Source: Chitinophaga pinensis (GTDB lineage Bacteria; Bacteroidota; Bacteroidia; Chitinophagales; Chitinophagaceae). Taken from it: DNA of 64,000 nucleotides. The stretch is taken from positions 221,887 through 285,886 of the forward strand of contig CAMAXV010000002.1 in assembly GCA_945862385.1 (NCBI GenBank), read 5' to 3'. Position numbers and translations under genes: made by a program. Below the pieces are notes generated by a model. That model had not been told where the DNA came from. It ran no database searches and saw nothing but the letters and a program-made list of their open reading frames with translations. This document shows, one piece after another, positions 1 through 8,622 of the stretch. The stretch's first letter is position 1, and each line of letters opens with the position of its first letter.

Positions 1-130
1 AGCTGTTTATACCAGATGATCCTTTATCCAGAGATAACACATAACTGGTCATTAACATCCTCAACAGACCTTCAGATCTCTCGAGGTACCTGTTCATCCA
101 GAACATGGAATCTGCAATCCTACTCAGCAT
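1..130 (-). CDS. alpha-E domain protein, N-terminal part (runs off left edge)
   Basis: Reading the reverse strand from an ATG at 128-130 gives a protein that begins MLSRIADSMFWMNRYLERSE, the characteristic start of the alpha-E family (all-helical domain, formerly DUF403). Only about 43 residues are inside the window. The start codon overlaps the end of the upstream ATP-grasp gene by 11 bases, so the two are translationally coupled. In many bacteria alpha-E proteins are encoded next to a circularly permuted ATP-grasp protein and a transglutaminase-like protease, a set proposed to make or process a peptide-like product; that role is inference. The third partner would lie to the left of the window. 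Confidence 0.8.
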   Translation of the reverse strand, partial: MLSRIADSMFWMNRYLERSEGLLRMLMTSYVLSLDKGSSGINS

Positions 131-1598
131 CGTTCAAATTTTGTTTGAAGGAATCCGTATCAATAACCCAGGTGTCTTTGCTTCCCCCACCCTGAGAGGA
201 ATTTACCACAAGGGAACCTTCTCTGAGCGCCACCCTTGTTAAACCTCCGGGAACAATATCAATTCCTGATGGTCCGCATAATGCATATGGCCTGAGGTCA
301 ACATGCCTTGCCTGAAGGCTGCCGTCAATAAAACACGGAACCGTAGAAAGTTTGATGATGGGTTGGGCAATGAATTCCCTTGGAGATTCCTCCACCCTGG
401 CTCTAAAAAGCTTAACCTCCTCGTCTGTGGCCTTATTACCCATCAGCATACCATAACCACCAGACTGGTTGGTTCCTTTCAGTACCATCTGATTGATTTT
501 GCTGAAGACATACTCTCGTTCATCGGCATTGCTCATCTGGTAAGTGGGGACATTCGGAAGGATCGGTTCTTCATTCAGGTAATACCTGATCATATCAGGA
601 ACGTAAGCATATACAGCCTTGTCGTCTGCAACACCATTTCCAATCGCATTAACTATGGCCACATTACCCTTTCTGTATGCTGCTACCAGTCCGGGTACAC
701 CCAACACACTATCCGGTTTGAAATTTAACGGATCCAGAAACTCATCATCCACTCTCCGGTAAATAACATCTACCTGTGTGAGTCCGCGTGTTGTTTTCAT
801 ATAGACCTTGCTGTTATTCACTACAAGATCTGTTCCTTCTACCAGTGGAATACCCATCTGCCTAGCCAAAAATGTATGCTCATAATACGCTGAATTGAAT
901 ACACCGGGTGTGAGGATTACTGCAACAGGATTGCTAACCGATCTTGGAGAAAGTGCAAGCAAATTACTGTGCAGGATGAGCGGATAATTGTTAACCATCC
1001 TGACTTTATTCTCAGAAACCTGATCTGGAAACAGACGCTTCGTAACCTCCCGGTTTTCGAGCATATAAGACACACCCGAGGGCGTTCGCAGGTTGTCTTC
1101 CAGGATATAAAACTGTCCCTCGTCTCCCCGGATCAGGTCAATCCCTGAGATATGTACATAAATCCTGTGTGATACATCAATACCGGCAACTTCACGGGTG
1201 TAATGTGGACAGGAAGCAATGAGCGCATGAGGAATTATCCCGTCGTGCAGAATTTGCTGTTCGTGGTAAATATCATGCAGAAACATGTTGAGCGCCTTGA
1301 GACGCTGTTTGATTCCGCGTTCAATATGATCCCATTCTGAGGAAGTGATTATCCTGGGGATGACATCAAAAGGAAAAATCCTTTCAATACCGGCATCATC
1401 ACTGTAAACGGTAAAGGTGATGCCCTGATTCATAAAGAGCTCACCTGCATGCATGTGTTTCTGCTTTAGTTCATCTGATTTCAGATGAGACAAAGACATC
1501 ATCAGCTTACTGTAAGGCTCCCTAACTGAATTGTCCCCAAGCATCTCATCCCATGCGCCAGAGCGCAGGTAGTCCGTGAGCATTGCCTGGATGGTCAT
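120..1598 (-). CDS. circularly permuted ATP-grasp type 2 protein
   Basis: A 492-residue protein of the circularly permuted ATP-grasp family (formerly DUF404/DUF407), near the usual 470-500 residue length. Family marks include the N-terminal stretch with MNQGITFTVY, the segment RIFPFDVIPRII, the ILEDNLRTPSG motif at about residues 165-175, and NQSGGYGMLMG near residue 380, the likely nucleotide-binding glycine loop. Members are thought to be amide or peptide ligases, but no substrate is known. It overlaps the alpha-E gene by 11 bases. Together they form the conserved ATP-grasp/alpha-E pair. A cytosolic location is expected, because no signal peptide is seen. Confidence 0.85.
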   Translation of the reverse strand: MTIQAMLTDYLRSGAWDEMLGDNSVREPYSKLMMSLSHLKSDELKQKHMHAGELFMNQGITFTVYSDDAGIERIFPFDVIPRIITSSEWDHIERGIKQRLKALNMFLHDIYHEQQILHDGIIPHALIASCPHYTREVAGIDVSHRIYVHISGIDLIRGDEGQFYILEDNLRTPSGVSYMLENREVTKRLFPDQVSENKVRMVNNYPLILHSNLLALSPRSVSNPVAVILTPGVFNSAYYEHTFLARQMGIPLVEGTDLVVNNSKVYMKTTRGLTQVDVIYRRVDDEFLDPLNFKPDSVLGVPGLVAAYRKGNVAIVNAIGNGVADDKAVYAYVPDMIRYYLNEEPILPNVPTYQMSNADEREYVFSKINQMVLKGTNQSGGYGMLMGNKATDEEVKLFRARVEESPREFIAQPIIKLSTVPCFIDGSLQARHVDLRPYALCGPSGIDIVPGGLTRVALREGSLVVNSSQGGGSKDTWVIDTDSFKQNLNDAE

Positions 1599-1769
1599 AG
1601 TTCTGTTTTAAATGACAAATGGCTGCATTAACCCCTATTGAGGAAATAGCAACCATTGTAATGAAGATACTGAAAAAAATTGAGAAAACCATAGCATCGC
1701 CTAACTTGAAACGGACTTCCAATACTAAATTTTCAAAGTATTGCTTAATAGTTTCAAAATGCTGATTTA

Positions 1770-3011
1770 TCAATTTGATTTCAAATACTTCTCCATTTCC
1801 AGAAACAAACTGATCAATGGACCTATTGTCTTCAGGTCGTCTGAACGCTGGGGTTCATTGACATAATAGGTATAGGTCCCCGGCCTGTACGGAATTCCGC
1901 CAAGTCCTGCACCACTGCAAGAATGGTGAATATGGGGCAGTCCCTTTTCATCAACGGTGATGAATGTTTTGAGCAGTCCTTTATACGCCTTTTCCAATGC
2001 CGGTTTCAGGACATCGGGCAACAATCCTTTGTTCAATCCTTTTGCCATGGCATAAGTAAACATTGTTGATCCGGATGCTTCCAGATAGTTTCCCGGCTGA
2101 TCTCCCTTGTTGGGAATCTGATACCATACCCCCGATTCGGGATCCTGATACCGAGCTACAGCCTGCAACATATCACTTAAAATCCGGATGAGTTCCCCAC
2201 GCTGGGGATGCTTCTCCGGAAAAAGATCAAGGATATCCACCAGGGCCATAGCATACCACCCCATGGCTCGGTTCCAGACTTCTGGTGAACGACCGCTAAC
2301 TGGATCAGCCCATCCCTGTTTTTTACTCTCGTCCCAGCCATGGTATAGCAATCCCGTCTTGGGATCTTTCATGTGTTTCTCCATCCAGATCAGCTGATTG
2401 GCGATATCTGAGAAAACATCCTTTTGAAATGTATGGGCGTAGGAGGCATAAAAATAATCCAGCATATACGCGCCATCCAGCCACATCTGATAGGGATATT
2501 TGTACTTGTGCCAGAAACCGCCTTCTTTGGTGCGGGGCTGCCATTGTATCTGTTCCCACAAATGGTCCATGGCTTTCCTATACTTAATAGCTTCCGTTTT
2601 TTTGTACAGTTCAAGCAGGATCAGTCCGCCGGTTACCTGATCAGAATTATATTCCAGTGGCTGATAAGTGCGGATACTGCCATCCTCGCCAATAAAATGA
2701 TCGATAATTTTCCTTGTATAGTTGAAAAGTGACTGGTCGCCTGTTCTCTCCAGTAAACGCAGGATCCCTTTCAGTGCTACAGCTTCTTCATAATTCCATA
2801 CTGCGGTGCGTTTGGAAGGATCATTACCTTCCTTGTCCTGCATCATGTGCTGGACGAACTTCTTTACCACAATGGAATCAGGGTAGGTGCGCATTATCAT
2901 GGTGGCAAAACCGCTTGCCCAGTCTAATTCACGCTGAGGTATATTTCCCTGAGCAAACAAATTTTCTGTTGAAATGAAACCAACTAGCAATATGATGATC
3001 CATCTTTTCAT
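1770..3011 (-). CDS. GH88/GH105 family unsaturated glucuronyl/rhamnogalacturonyl hydrolase
   Basis: This 413-residue protein has an N-terminal signal peptide (ending near LFAQG) and an (alpha/alpha)6-barrel sequence of the YteR/GH105 type. The segment MWLDGAYM contains Asp179, which matches the catalytic acid of YteR. Other family marks are GGFWHK, WNRAMGWYAMAL and the C-terminal SCSGAGLGG and YYVNEPQRSDD segments. These enzymes hydrate and cleave unsaturated uronic acids from products of pectin or glycosaminoglycan lyases. Here it would act in the periplasm. No polysaccharide lyase or SusCD pair lies beside it, so the natural substrate is open; unsaturated rhamnogalacturonan is the default guess. 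Confidence 0.85.
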   Translation of the reverse strand: MKRWIIILLVGFISTENLFAQGNIPQRELDWASGFATMIMRTYPDSIVVKKFVQHMMQDKEGNDPSKRTAVWNYEEAVALKGILRLLERTGDQSLFNYTRKIIDHFIGEDGSIRTYQPLEYNSDQVTGGLILLELYKKTEAIKYRKAMDHLWEQIQWQPRTKEGGFWHKYKYPYQMWLDGAYMLDYFYASYAHTFQKDVFSDIANQLIWMEKHMKDPKTGLLYHGWDESKKQGWADPVSGRSPEVWNRAMGWYAMALVDILDLFPEKHPQRGELIRILSDMLQAVARYQDPESGVWYQIPNKGDQPGNYLEASGSTMFTYAMAKGLNKGLLPDVLKPALEKAYKGLLKTFITVDEKGLPHIHHSCSGAGLGGIPYRPGTYTYYVNEPQRSDDLKTIGPLISLFLEMEKYLKSN

Positions 3012-3097
3012 AGTCTCAAATTAGCAAAAAGAATTTCAAAGAATTAATATTCCTGGTTGATTGTATCGCTATTTTTGGGAATAATAAAATAACTGCA

Positions 3098-3844
3098 ATG
3101 GTAACGTTGAAACTCTTATCTGCACTGCTTCCAATTTTAATGGGCTTTGGTGTGATTTTCGGCATGCAAAAGTACAGTGAATGGAAACATAGTCCGAGAG
3201 GTGTTTCACCTTCCTATTTTGCCTCTGTGGCCTTACTCTTTGCACTTTTTCTGAGTCTTATTTTTTCTGAAGTCTGGAACAAAGTATCCAAAACAAATGC
3301 ATTGATGACTGAGCAGGCAAATTCCATGCGTGCATTGCTTAGGATGACAGAACCACTTGGCCCTGATTCAATCAGGGTTGCCAATGCCGTAAAAAACTAC
3401 ATTCAAAAACTGAAGGAACAGGAAGTCAACGACGACATGCTGGGCGGAAGCGGATATACCAATTACAAGGTTCAGTCCTTTTCAAAAAAAACATTTCAGG
3501 AGTATTATTTGATTGCTGCAGACAACAATTACTTTGCCGGACATAACGGAATGCAGCAGGCATTTTATACCGAACTTGAAAACATACGGCAATCCTGGTT
3601 TGAACGACGTGAATTGCGAAAACAGCATATACCTTTAACTAAAATTGCTGTGCTATTCATCTTCGGACTGTTCACCCAGATTGCCATTGCCTTTTCTCAT
3701 ATAGGTAACAAGAATGCTTTGCGGGCAACAACCATTTTATTCAGTCTGGCTTTTGCATCTGCTGTTGCCTTACTGGCTTATATAGATAACCCACATCAGA
3801 CCTCCTATCTGGTTCAGATTGATGTATTGAGCGATATCAGGTAA
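3098..3844 (+). CDS. bestrophin-like (DUF4239) membrane protein
   Basis: A 248-residue protein with four predicted membrane segments: two near the N-terminus (about residues 5-22 and 38-57, the second ending in ALFLSLIFSEVW) and two near the C-terminus (about 183-203 and 208-226). A soluble, charged, helical region of about 120 residues lies between them. This topology and sequence style match DUF4239, which is distantly related to bestrophin channels. Function is unproven; anion channel activity is an inference from the fold family. It stands alone between two minus-strand genes, with a TATTTTTG element (3070-3077) about 20 bases before the ATG. Confidence 0.6.
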   Translation: MVTLKLLSALLPILMGFGVIFGMQKYSEWKHSPRGVSPSYFASVALLFALFLSLIFSEVWNKVSKTNALMTEQANSMRALLRMTEPLGPDSIRVANAVKNYIQKLKEQEVNDDMLGGSGYTNYKVQSFSKKTFQEYYLIAADNNYFAGHNGMQQAFYTELENIRQSWFERRELRKQHIPLTKIAVLFIFGLFTQIAIAFSHIGNKNALRATTILFSLAFASAVALLAYIDNPHQTSYLVQIDVLSDIR

Positions 3845-3856
3845 CTGTATCAGCCA

Positions 3857-5695
3857 TCAATGCTTAATCAGGCGTTTGACAGTTGATTTTCCAGACATAT
3901 CCAGAAACCGCATGATGTAAACACCCTTGGGTAGTTTTTCAACATTAATGAACTGTGGATAGCCCGGCATTATTTTTGCCCGGTAGAAAATCCTGCCAAA
4001 CTGATCCAGGAACTCCAGGTCACTGTTTTCTTTAACCTCTACCTGAACCTGATTGACTGCAGGATTTGGCCAGATGCGTATTGTCTCACCAATAGAAAAT
4101 TCTACAAATTTTACTGCCGATAAACCAAACTGTCCACTTAGATCTACCTGTTTAATTCTAAAATAAACCAATCCACTGAAAGGCTGTAGGGAACTGTATG
4201 TATACCGACGAGCACCACTGCCACCTTCATGAATGTCTATCTGTCCGAGTTTTCGCCACTGCATGCCGTTGGTACTGCTTTCTATTTCATATGCTAGGGT
4301 ATTTACTTCATCAGCAACCTGCCAGTCCAGTTTCAATTGCCCCTTTGAATCCTTTCCAGCATTAAAACCCAGCCAGCGGACGGGCAGCAGGCAAATCTCA
4401 CTCATATCAAAAACCGCTATGGGTGAGGTGAAAGAACCTTCACGAATGGCTACATTGAACATCCTTGCTCCAAAAGTAGGTGTGAGGGATGTATTCTGAT
4501 AATAAAGGGAATCAAGTAACATTTCAGCCTGAGCTGTGGTCATGATGCCCGATAATTTTCGCAAAATAATGGTATTGACATTGGTTGCAGTTGACCTGAC
4601 AGCAATATAATTTACTCCACCAATCGTAAAGTTCTTGTTGATCACAGCACCGGTAAAACCCAGTCTTATGCTATCTGATGCAGCACTGGCAGTGCCTTTA
4701 GGGAACAGCACCTCGCTGTTACTATTCTGAATCATTGCCGGATCATAAGTGATGATGATTTCATCAATAGCTCCTGATGAACTGGTTATGTTGTCATTGC
4801 CAGGACCATTGGTAAACCTTTTACTGCCTGAACAGGCTCCATTTACGTTACCAAAACCAGGAGTTTGTGTATTGAGGTCTAAACCCGGAGTGGTATAGAT
4901 AATCACATTTGAAAAGACATAGTTGGAAAAGTCAAGAAAGAAATAAGCAGGACCAGAACCTTCAGCACCAACCATGATTTCAAAATCACTGACCATCGAA
5001 TATTCTACCCTAACCCTGTTTTTCGGATCTGTAACTGTAGCGATGTTGGTTGACCTCGTAGACCTGAACCTGGTAAGACCTGTTGCAGGATTAAAAAACT
5101 GGGCTACATTGGTTGTAGCACCTAAAGCGACTGCTGCAAATCCGCCAAACTCATTGTATTGGTTGGAAGAAGCTCCGCCGTTACCATCTATATCATAAGT
5201 ATTCAGGCGTACATTTTGTAAGACCACCTTTGTTCCGGTATGCGTGGTATTGTTATAGCTGCCACCCAGTATAAATTCAAATTTAAATTTAACATTGCCT
5301 CCCCCATTGTTGAAAGTGACTGTAGGAGCAAAGAATCGATCCAGATTGGCTGTCATGCTTCCCCCGGTTGCCACATTGGATGCGTAATCAAACGGTATTG
5401 TTCCTGCAGCAGATCCTGCGGGCAGGGCGAAACTACCATTGGTTATGCTAACAGTCCGAATGATACAATCAATAGGCTGTCCACCAATTGTTATTACGTT
5501 GGTATACAAAGTAACATTTCCTGCAGCTGAACCGTTGGTTCCAACTTTATGGATTTTATTGGCGGCAGTAAACTGGAAGGTGCCGAAACCGACATTGAAA
5601 ATGGGTTGCGCATGTAATTGACTTACAGACATCAGGGATAGACTGATTACCCCAATAATAAGGGCCACCAAGGCCTTTGAGGGACTGGTTTTCAT
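3857..5695 (-). CDS. secreted protein with T9SS C-terminal sorting domain
   Basis: A 612-residue protein with an N-terminal signal peptide (hydrophobic stretch ALVALIIGVISLSLM, cleavage near LHAQ). It is mostly beta-rich with Asn/Thr/Gly-rich stretches and no recognisable catalytic domain. Residues from about 440 (DWQVADEVNTLAYEIESS) form the immunoglobulin-like segment common before T9SS tails. The last 75 residues (starting IRIWPNP, then LPKGVYIMRF, ending in RLIKH) are a type A T9SS sorting domain. The protein should therefore be exported across the outer membrane and released or anchored at the cell surface. Role unknown; it is transcribed alone. Confidence 0.75.
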   Translation of the reverse strand: MKTSPSKALVALIIGVISLSLMSVSQLHAQPIFNVGFGTFQFTAANKIHKVGTNGSAAGNVTLYTNVITIGGQPIDCIIRTVSITNGSFALPAGSAAGTIPFDYASNVATGGSMTANLDRFFAPTVTFNNGGGNVKFKFEFILGGSYNNTTHTGTKVVLQNVRLNTYDIDGNGGASSNQYNEFGGFAAVALGATTNVAQFFNPATGLTRFRSTRSTNIATVTDPKNRVRVEYSMVSDFEIMVGAEGSGPAYFFLDFSNYVFSNVIIYTTPGLDLNTQTPGFGNVNGACSGSKRFTNGPGNDNITSSSGAIDEIIITYDPAMIQNSNSEVLFPKGTASAASDSIRLGFTGAVINKNFTIGGVNYIAVRSTATNVNTIILRKLSGIMTTAQAEMLLDSLYYQNTSLTPTFGARMFNVAIREGSFTSPIAVFDMSEICLLPVRWLGFNAGKDSKGQLKLDWQVADEVNTLAYEIESSTNGMQWRKLGQIDIHEGGSGARRYTYSSLQPFSGLVYFRIKQVDLSGQFGLSAVKFVEFSIGETIRIWPNPAVNQVQVEVKENSDLEFLDQFGRIFYRAKIMPGYPQFINVEKLPKGVYIMRFLDMSGKSTVKRLIKH

Positions 5696-5826
5696 GGTAC
5701 GACGGATTAGGAGGGGTGTTAAAGAAAACCTTTAACACATAACTAAAACGTCGGCTTTAAACAGAATATTGTGATTTCATTAGAATTTGGCAGACAATAA
5801 CCTAAAGAATAGGTATTACTACGCAA

Positions 5827-7476
5827 TCACTTTTGCTTTCCTGGACCATAAACGTATTTTCCGTTTACAACCGTATGCAAAACCCTGACATCTTTAATTT
5901 TTTCAGGGGCTATTTGCTGGATATCCTGATCGAGCACAGTGAAATCTGCATAATTACCTGCTTTAAGCACGCCTGTTTTACCATCGAGAAAAGATGCGAA
6001 AGCATTTCCTGTGGTATAAGCCCTGATGGCTTCCTCTACAGTCATCTTTTCAGCGGGATACCATCCATCGGGATTCTTATTATCTCCTGTTCGTCTCGTT
6101 ACTGCAGCATAGATTCCCAGCATGGGATCCACGGGAGCAACGGGCCAGTCTGAACCAAAAGTAATCATAACCTTGTTTTCAAGCATGCTGCGAAATGCAT
6201 ATGTCCCCTTTAACCTGTTGGTATCCAATCTTTTATATGCCCAAATACCATCATCTACCAGGTGATAGGGGTGCATGGAAGCTACAACCTGCTGGCGGGC
6301 GAAATTACTGATAGCATTCTTTGTAACATGCTGTGCATGTTCAACGCGGAAACGCCTGTCCCTTTCGCCATTGACTTTTCTGGCTTCATCGTATACCCCC
6401 AGGATAAAATCATTGGCTTTATCGCCGATGGCATGCACTGCCACATGGAGACCAGCTTTATCTGCGCCAAGCACCCATTTGCGCAAATCCGAAGTATCCG
6501 TTATGTTCAATCCATGTGAATGCGGATCGTCGAGGTAGGGTTGATGAAACCAGGCTGTAGTAGAGCCTAGTGAGCCATCCACATATCCTTTGAGTCCGCC
6601 CCAGTGAACCATATCATCACCTCTTCCGTTTCTTTGCACGAAGGTGTCGAGTTGTTGCCAGGTAGCCAGCGGAACGAAAGAATACATGCGGAGTTTCATA
6701 TTGCCGGCTGCTACTGCCCTGCGGTAGGTTTCCAAATCTTTCCAACCACCATAAGAACCCATATCATTAACCTGCGTTACCCCCTTTGACAAGGCATGTT
6801 CAACCGCTGCCTGCAGATACTCATCCAATTGTGCAGGTGTGGGATCAGGGATGACTTTAAGGATAAGGTTCATGGCAGCATCCTTGAAGATACCTGTTGG
6901 TTCACCATTCGCGTCCTTCACAAGCACTCCGCCTGCGGGAGAAATAGTTGCGGCTGTGACCCCGGCAAGCTGCATGGCCTTGCTGTTGGCAAAAGCCATA
7001 TGTCCATCGTAACGGGTAATAAATAATGGATGATCTCCTGTTACGGAATCAATCCACGCTTTTGATGGCAACTCACCACCCCAGTTTTCATGGTCCCAGC
7101 TACCTTCCATAATCCAGGTATCACCGGGATGAGATGCGCTGAATTCCCTGATTCTTTTGATGAATTCTTCTGGCGTCATGGCGTCTTTCAAATACACACT
7201 GGATAATCCGTAACCTGCAGAAAGAAAATGGGTATGGTTATCTGTAAAACCCGGATACACCCATTTTCCATCCAGGTCTACTTTATCCTTACCGCTGAAT
7301 TTTGCTGCATCGTCTCCCACATAGATAATCTTTCCATCCTTAACAGCCATGACCGTTGCTACCGGATTGCTAACATCTCCTGTCCATATTTGTCCGTTTA
7401 CATACACACTGTCTGCCTGATCACCGGAACAAGCACAAAGGAGTACGATGGAAAACAACACGATTAACCTGGTCAT
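5827..7476 (-). CDS. YtcJ-like metal-dependent amidohydrolase, lipoprotein
   Basis: The reading frame is open upstream, but the ATG at 7476 gives a textbook lipoprotein signal (MTRLIVLFSIVLLCACSGD, lipobox Cys at residue 17), so this start was chosen (549 residues). The domain is amidohydrolase family 3, as in YtcJ and N-substituted formamide deformylase: the first metal motif is DNHTHFLSAG, followed by an internal GSLGSTTAWF, HAIGDKAND and RVEHAQHV metal ligands, and GSDWPVAPVDP near the end. The enzyme would hydrolyse an amide or imide in the periplasm or at the outer membrane. Its substrate cannot be named. It is divergent from the di-heme peroxidase gene, with about 110 bases between the starts. 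Confidence 0.85.
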   Translation of the reverse strand: MTRLIVLFSIVLLCACSGDQADSVYVNGQIWTGDVSNPVATVMAVKDGKIIYVGDDAAKFSGKDKVDLDGKWVYPGFTDNHTHFLSAGYGLSSVYLKDAMTPEEFIKRIREFSASHPGDTWIMEGSWDHENWGGELPSKAWIDSVTGDHPLFITRYDGHMAFANSKAMQLAGVTAATISPAGGVLVKDANGEPTGIFKDAAMNLILKVIPDPTPAQLDEYLQAAVEHALSKGVTQVNDMGSYGGWKDLETYRRAVAAGNMKLRMYSFVPLATWQQLDTFVQRNGRGDDMVHWGGLKGYVDGSLGSTTAWFHQPYLDDPHSHGLNITDTSDLRKWVLGADKAGLHVAVHAIGDKANDFILGVYDEARKVNGERDRRFRVEHAQHVTKNAISNFARQQVVASMHPYHLVDDGIWAYKRLDTNRLKGTYAFRSMLENKVMITFGSDWPVAPVDPMLGIYAAVTRRTGDNKNPDGWYPAEKMTVEEAIRAYTTGNAFASFLDGKTGVLKAGNYADFTVLDQDIQQIAPEKIKDVRVLHTVVNGKYVYGPGKQK

Positions 7477-7586
7477 GGTGCAATAATTTTTGTAAAAATA
7501 AACGATTTGGGAGCTAAATACATTATTGTTGAAAGGCAACCCATTGATAAACATGTCTGCAAGGAATAAATAGTAACTTTAAGCTG

Positions 7587-8564
7587 ATGAGTTCCCGCCT
7601 TACCATAATTTTCTTTTGTTTGCTGCTGGCCATGGCCTGCTCAAAGGAAGCGATGGACCTGTTCCGCGGATTTGAAAAACCGGTGCATTTTCCAGAACCG
7701 GTTTACAATGTGACTAAAAACCCGGTAACCGCAGCTGGATTTGCCCTGGGAAAAATGCTTTTTTTCGACAGCACACTATCTGTTGATCGGTCTACGAGTT
7801 GCGGATCATGCCACATGCCTTCATCGGCTTTCACCCATCATGAACATGATTTCAGTCACGGTTTAAATGGCGCCCTTACTACCCGCAATGCACCTCCCCT
7901 TTTCAACCTGGCATGGAGCAAAAGCTTCATGTGGGATGGCAGTATTGCTGAACTGGATTTACAGCCTGTCAAACCACTCACCAACCCCATTGAAATGGGG
8001 ATGCAGATGTCTGATATACTGAGCATGCTCAATGCATCCAATATGTACCGCCGCATGTTTGCAGACGCTTTCGGAACTCCTGTGGCATCAGAAGAGAAAA
8101 TGATGAAAGCATTGTCTCAGTTCATGCTGATGCTGGTAAGTAACGACTCGCGTTACGACAGCATACAAAGAGGTTCAGCCGCATTTACACCGCTGGAAAA
8201 CGAAGGCTACCTGTTCTTCCGGCAACACTGCAACAGCTGCCACCGGGAACCGCTGTTCACTGATAATCAGTTTCACAATACTGGCCTGCCGGCTTCAAAT
8301 GTGGCCGACTCCGGAAGGTTTTTCACCACCCGTAACACCAGAGACCTTTTCGCATTCAAAACACCTAACCTTCGTAACCTGAGTTATACCAAACCTTATA
8401 TGCATGATGGCCGCTTTTCAACAATCGACCGGGTTCTGGATCATTACCAAAAAACCCTACCCATTAAGCCTGAAGACCGCATTGGCCTGAAAGCCTTTCT
8501 TAAAACACTGGATGATCCTGCATTTATCCGTGATCCGCGCTTTGCCGGTGGCGGACATCACTAA
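7587..8564 (+). CDS. di-heme cytochrome c peroxidase (CcpA/MauG family), lipoprotein
   Basis: A 325-residue protein with a lipobox (LAMAC, Cys18) and two CxxCH heme c sites: CGSCH at residues 72-76 and CNSCH at 215-219. This spacing and the overall length match bacterial di-heme cytochrome c peroxidases and MauG-like enzymes. PNLRNLSYTKPYMHDG near residue 270 is the conserved segment around the distal heme methionine. It would reduce hydrogen peroxide in the periplasm using electrons from a c-type cytochrome. Other family members oxidise proteins or small molecules, so peroxidase activity is the default rather than a certainty. Monocistronic, 58 bases before the GH20 gene. Confidence 0.88.
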   Translation: MSSRLTIIFFCLLLAMACSKEAMDLFRGFEKPVHFPEPVYNVTKNPVTAAGFALGKMLFFDSTLSVDRSTSCGSCHMPSSAFTHHEHDFSHGLNGALTTRNAPPLFNLAWSKSFMWDGSIAELDLQPVKPLTNPIEMGMQMSDILSMLNASNMYRRMFADAFGTPVASEEKMMKALSQFMLMLVSNDSRYDSIQRGSAAFTPLENEGYLFFRQHCNSCHREPLFTDNQFHNTGLPASNVADSGRFFTTRNTRDLFAFKTPNLRNLSYTKPYMHDGRFSTIDRVLDHYQKTLPIKPEDRIGLKAFLKTLDDPAFIRDPRFAGGGHH

Positions 8565-8622
8565 TGCCAGAACTGAATTTTGAAATTGTATCTTTAGGGC
8601 AAACAACCATTTGTACTCCAGT

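Noticed and set aside
1546..1773. 75-codon minus-strand frame between the ATP-grasp and GH105 genes
   Set aside because: It overlaps the ATP-grasp coding region in another frame and has no family resemblance; the hydrophobic stretch is likely a chance reading of AT-rich intergenic DNA.
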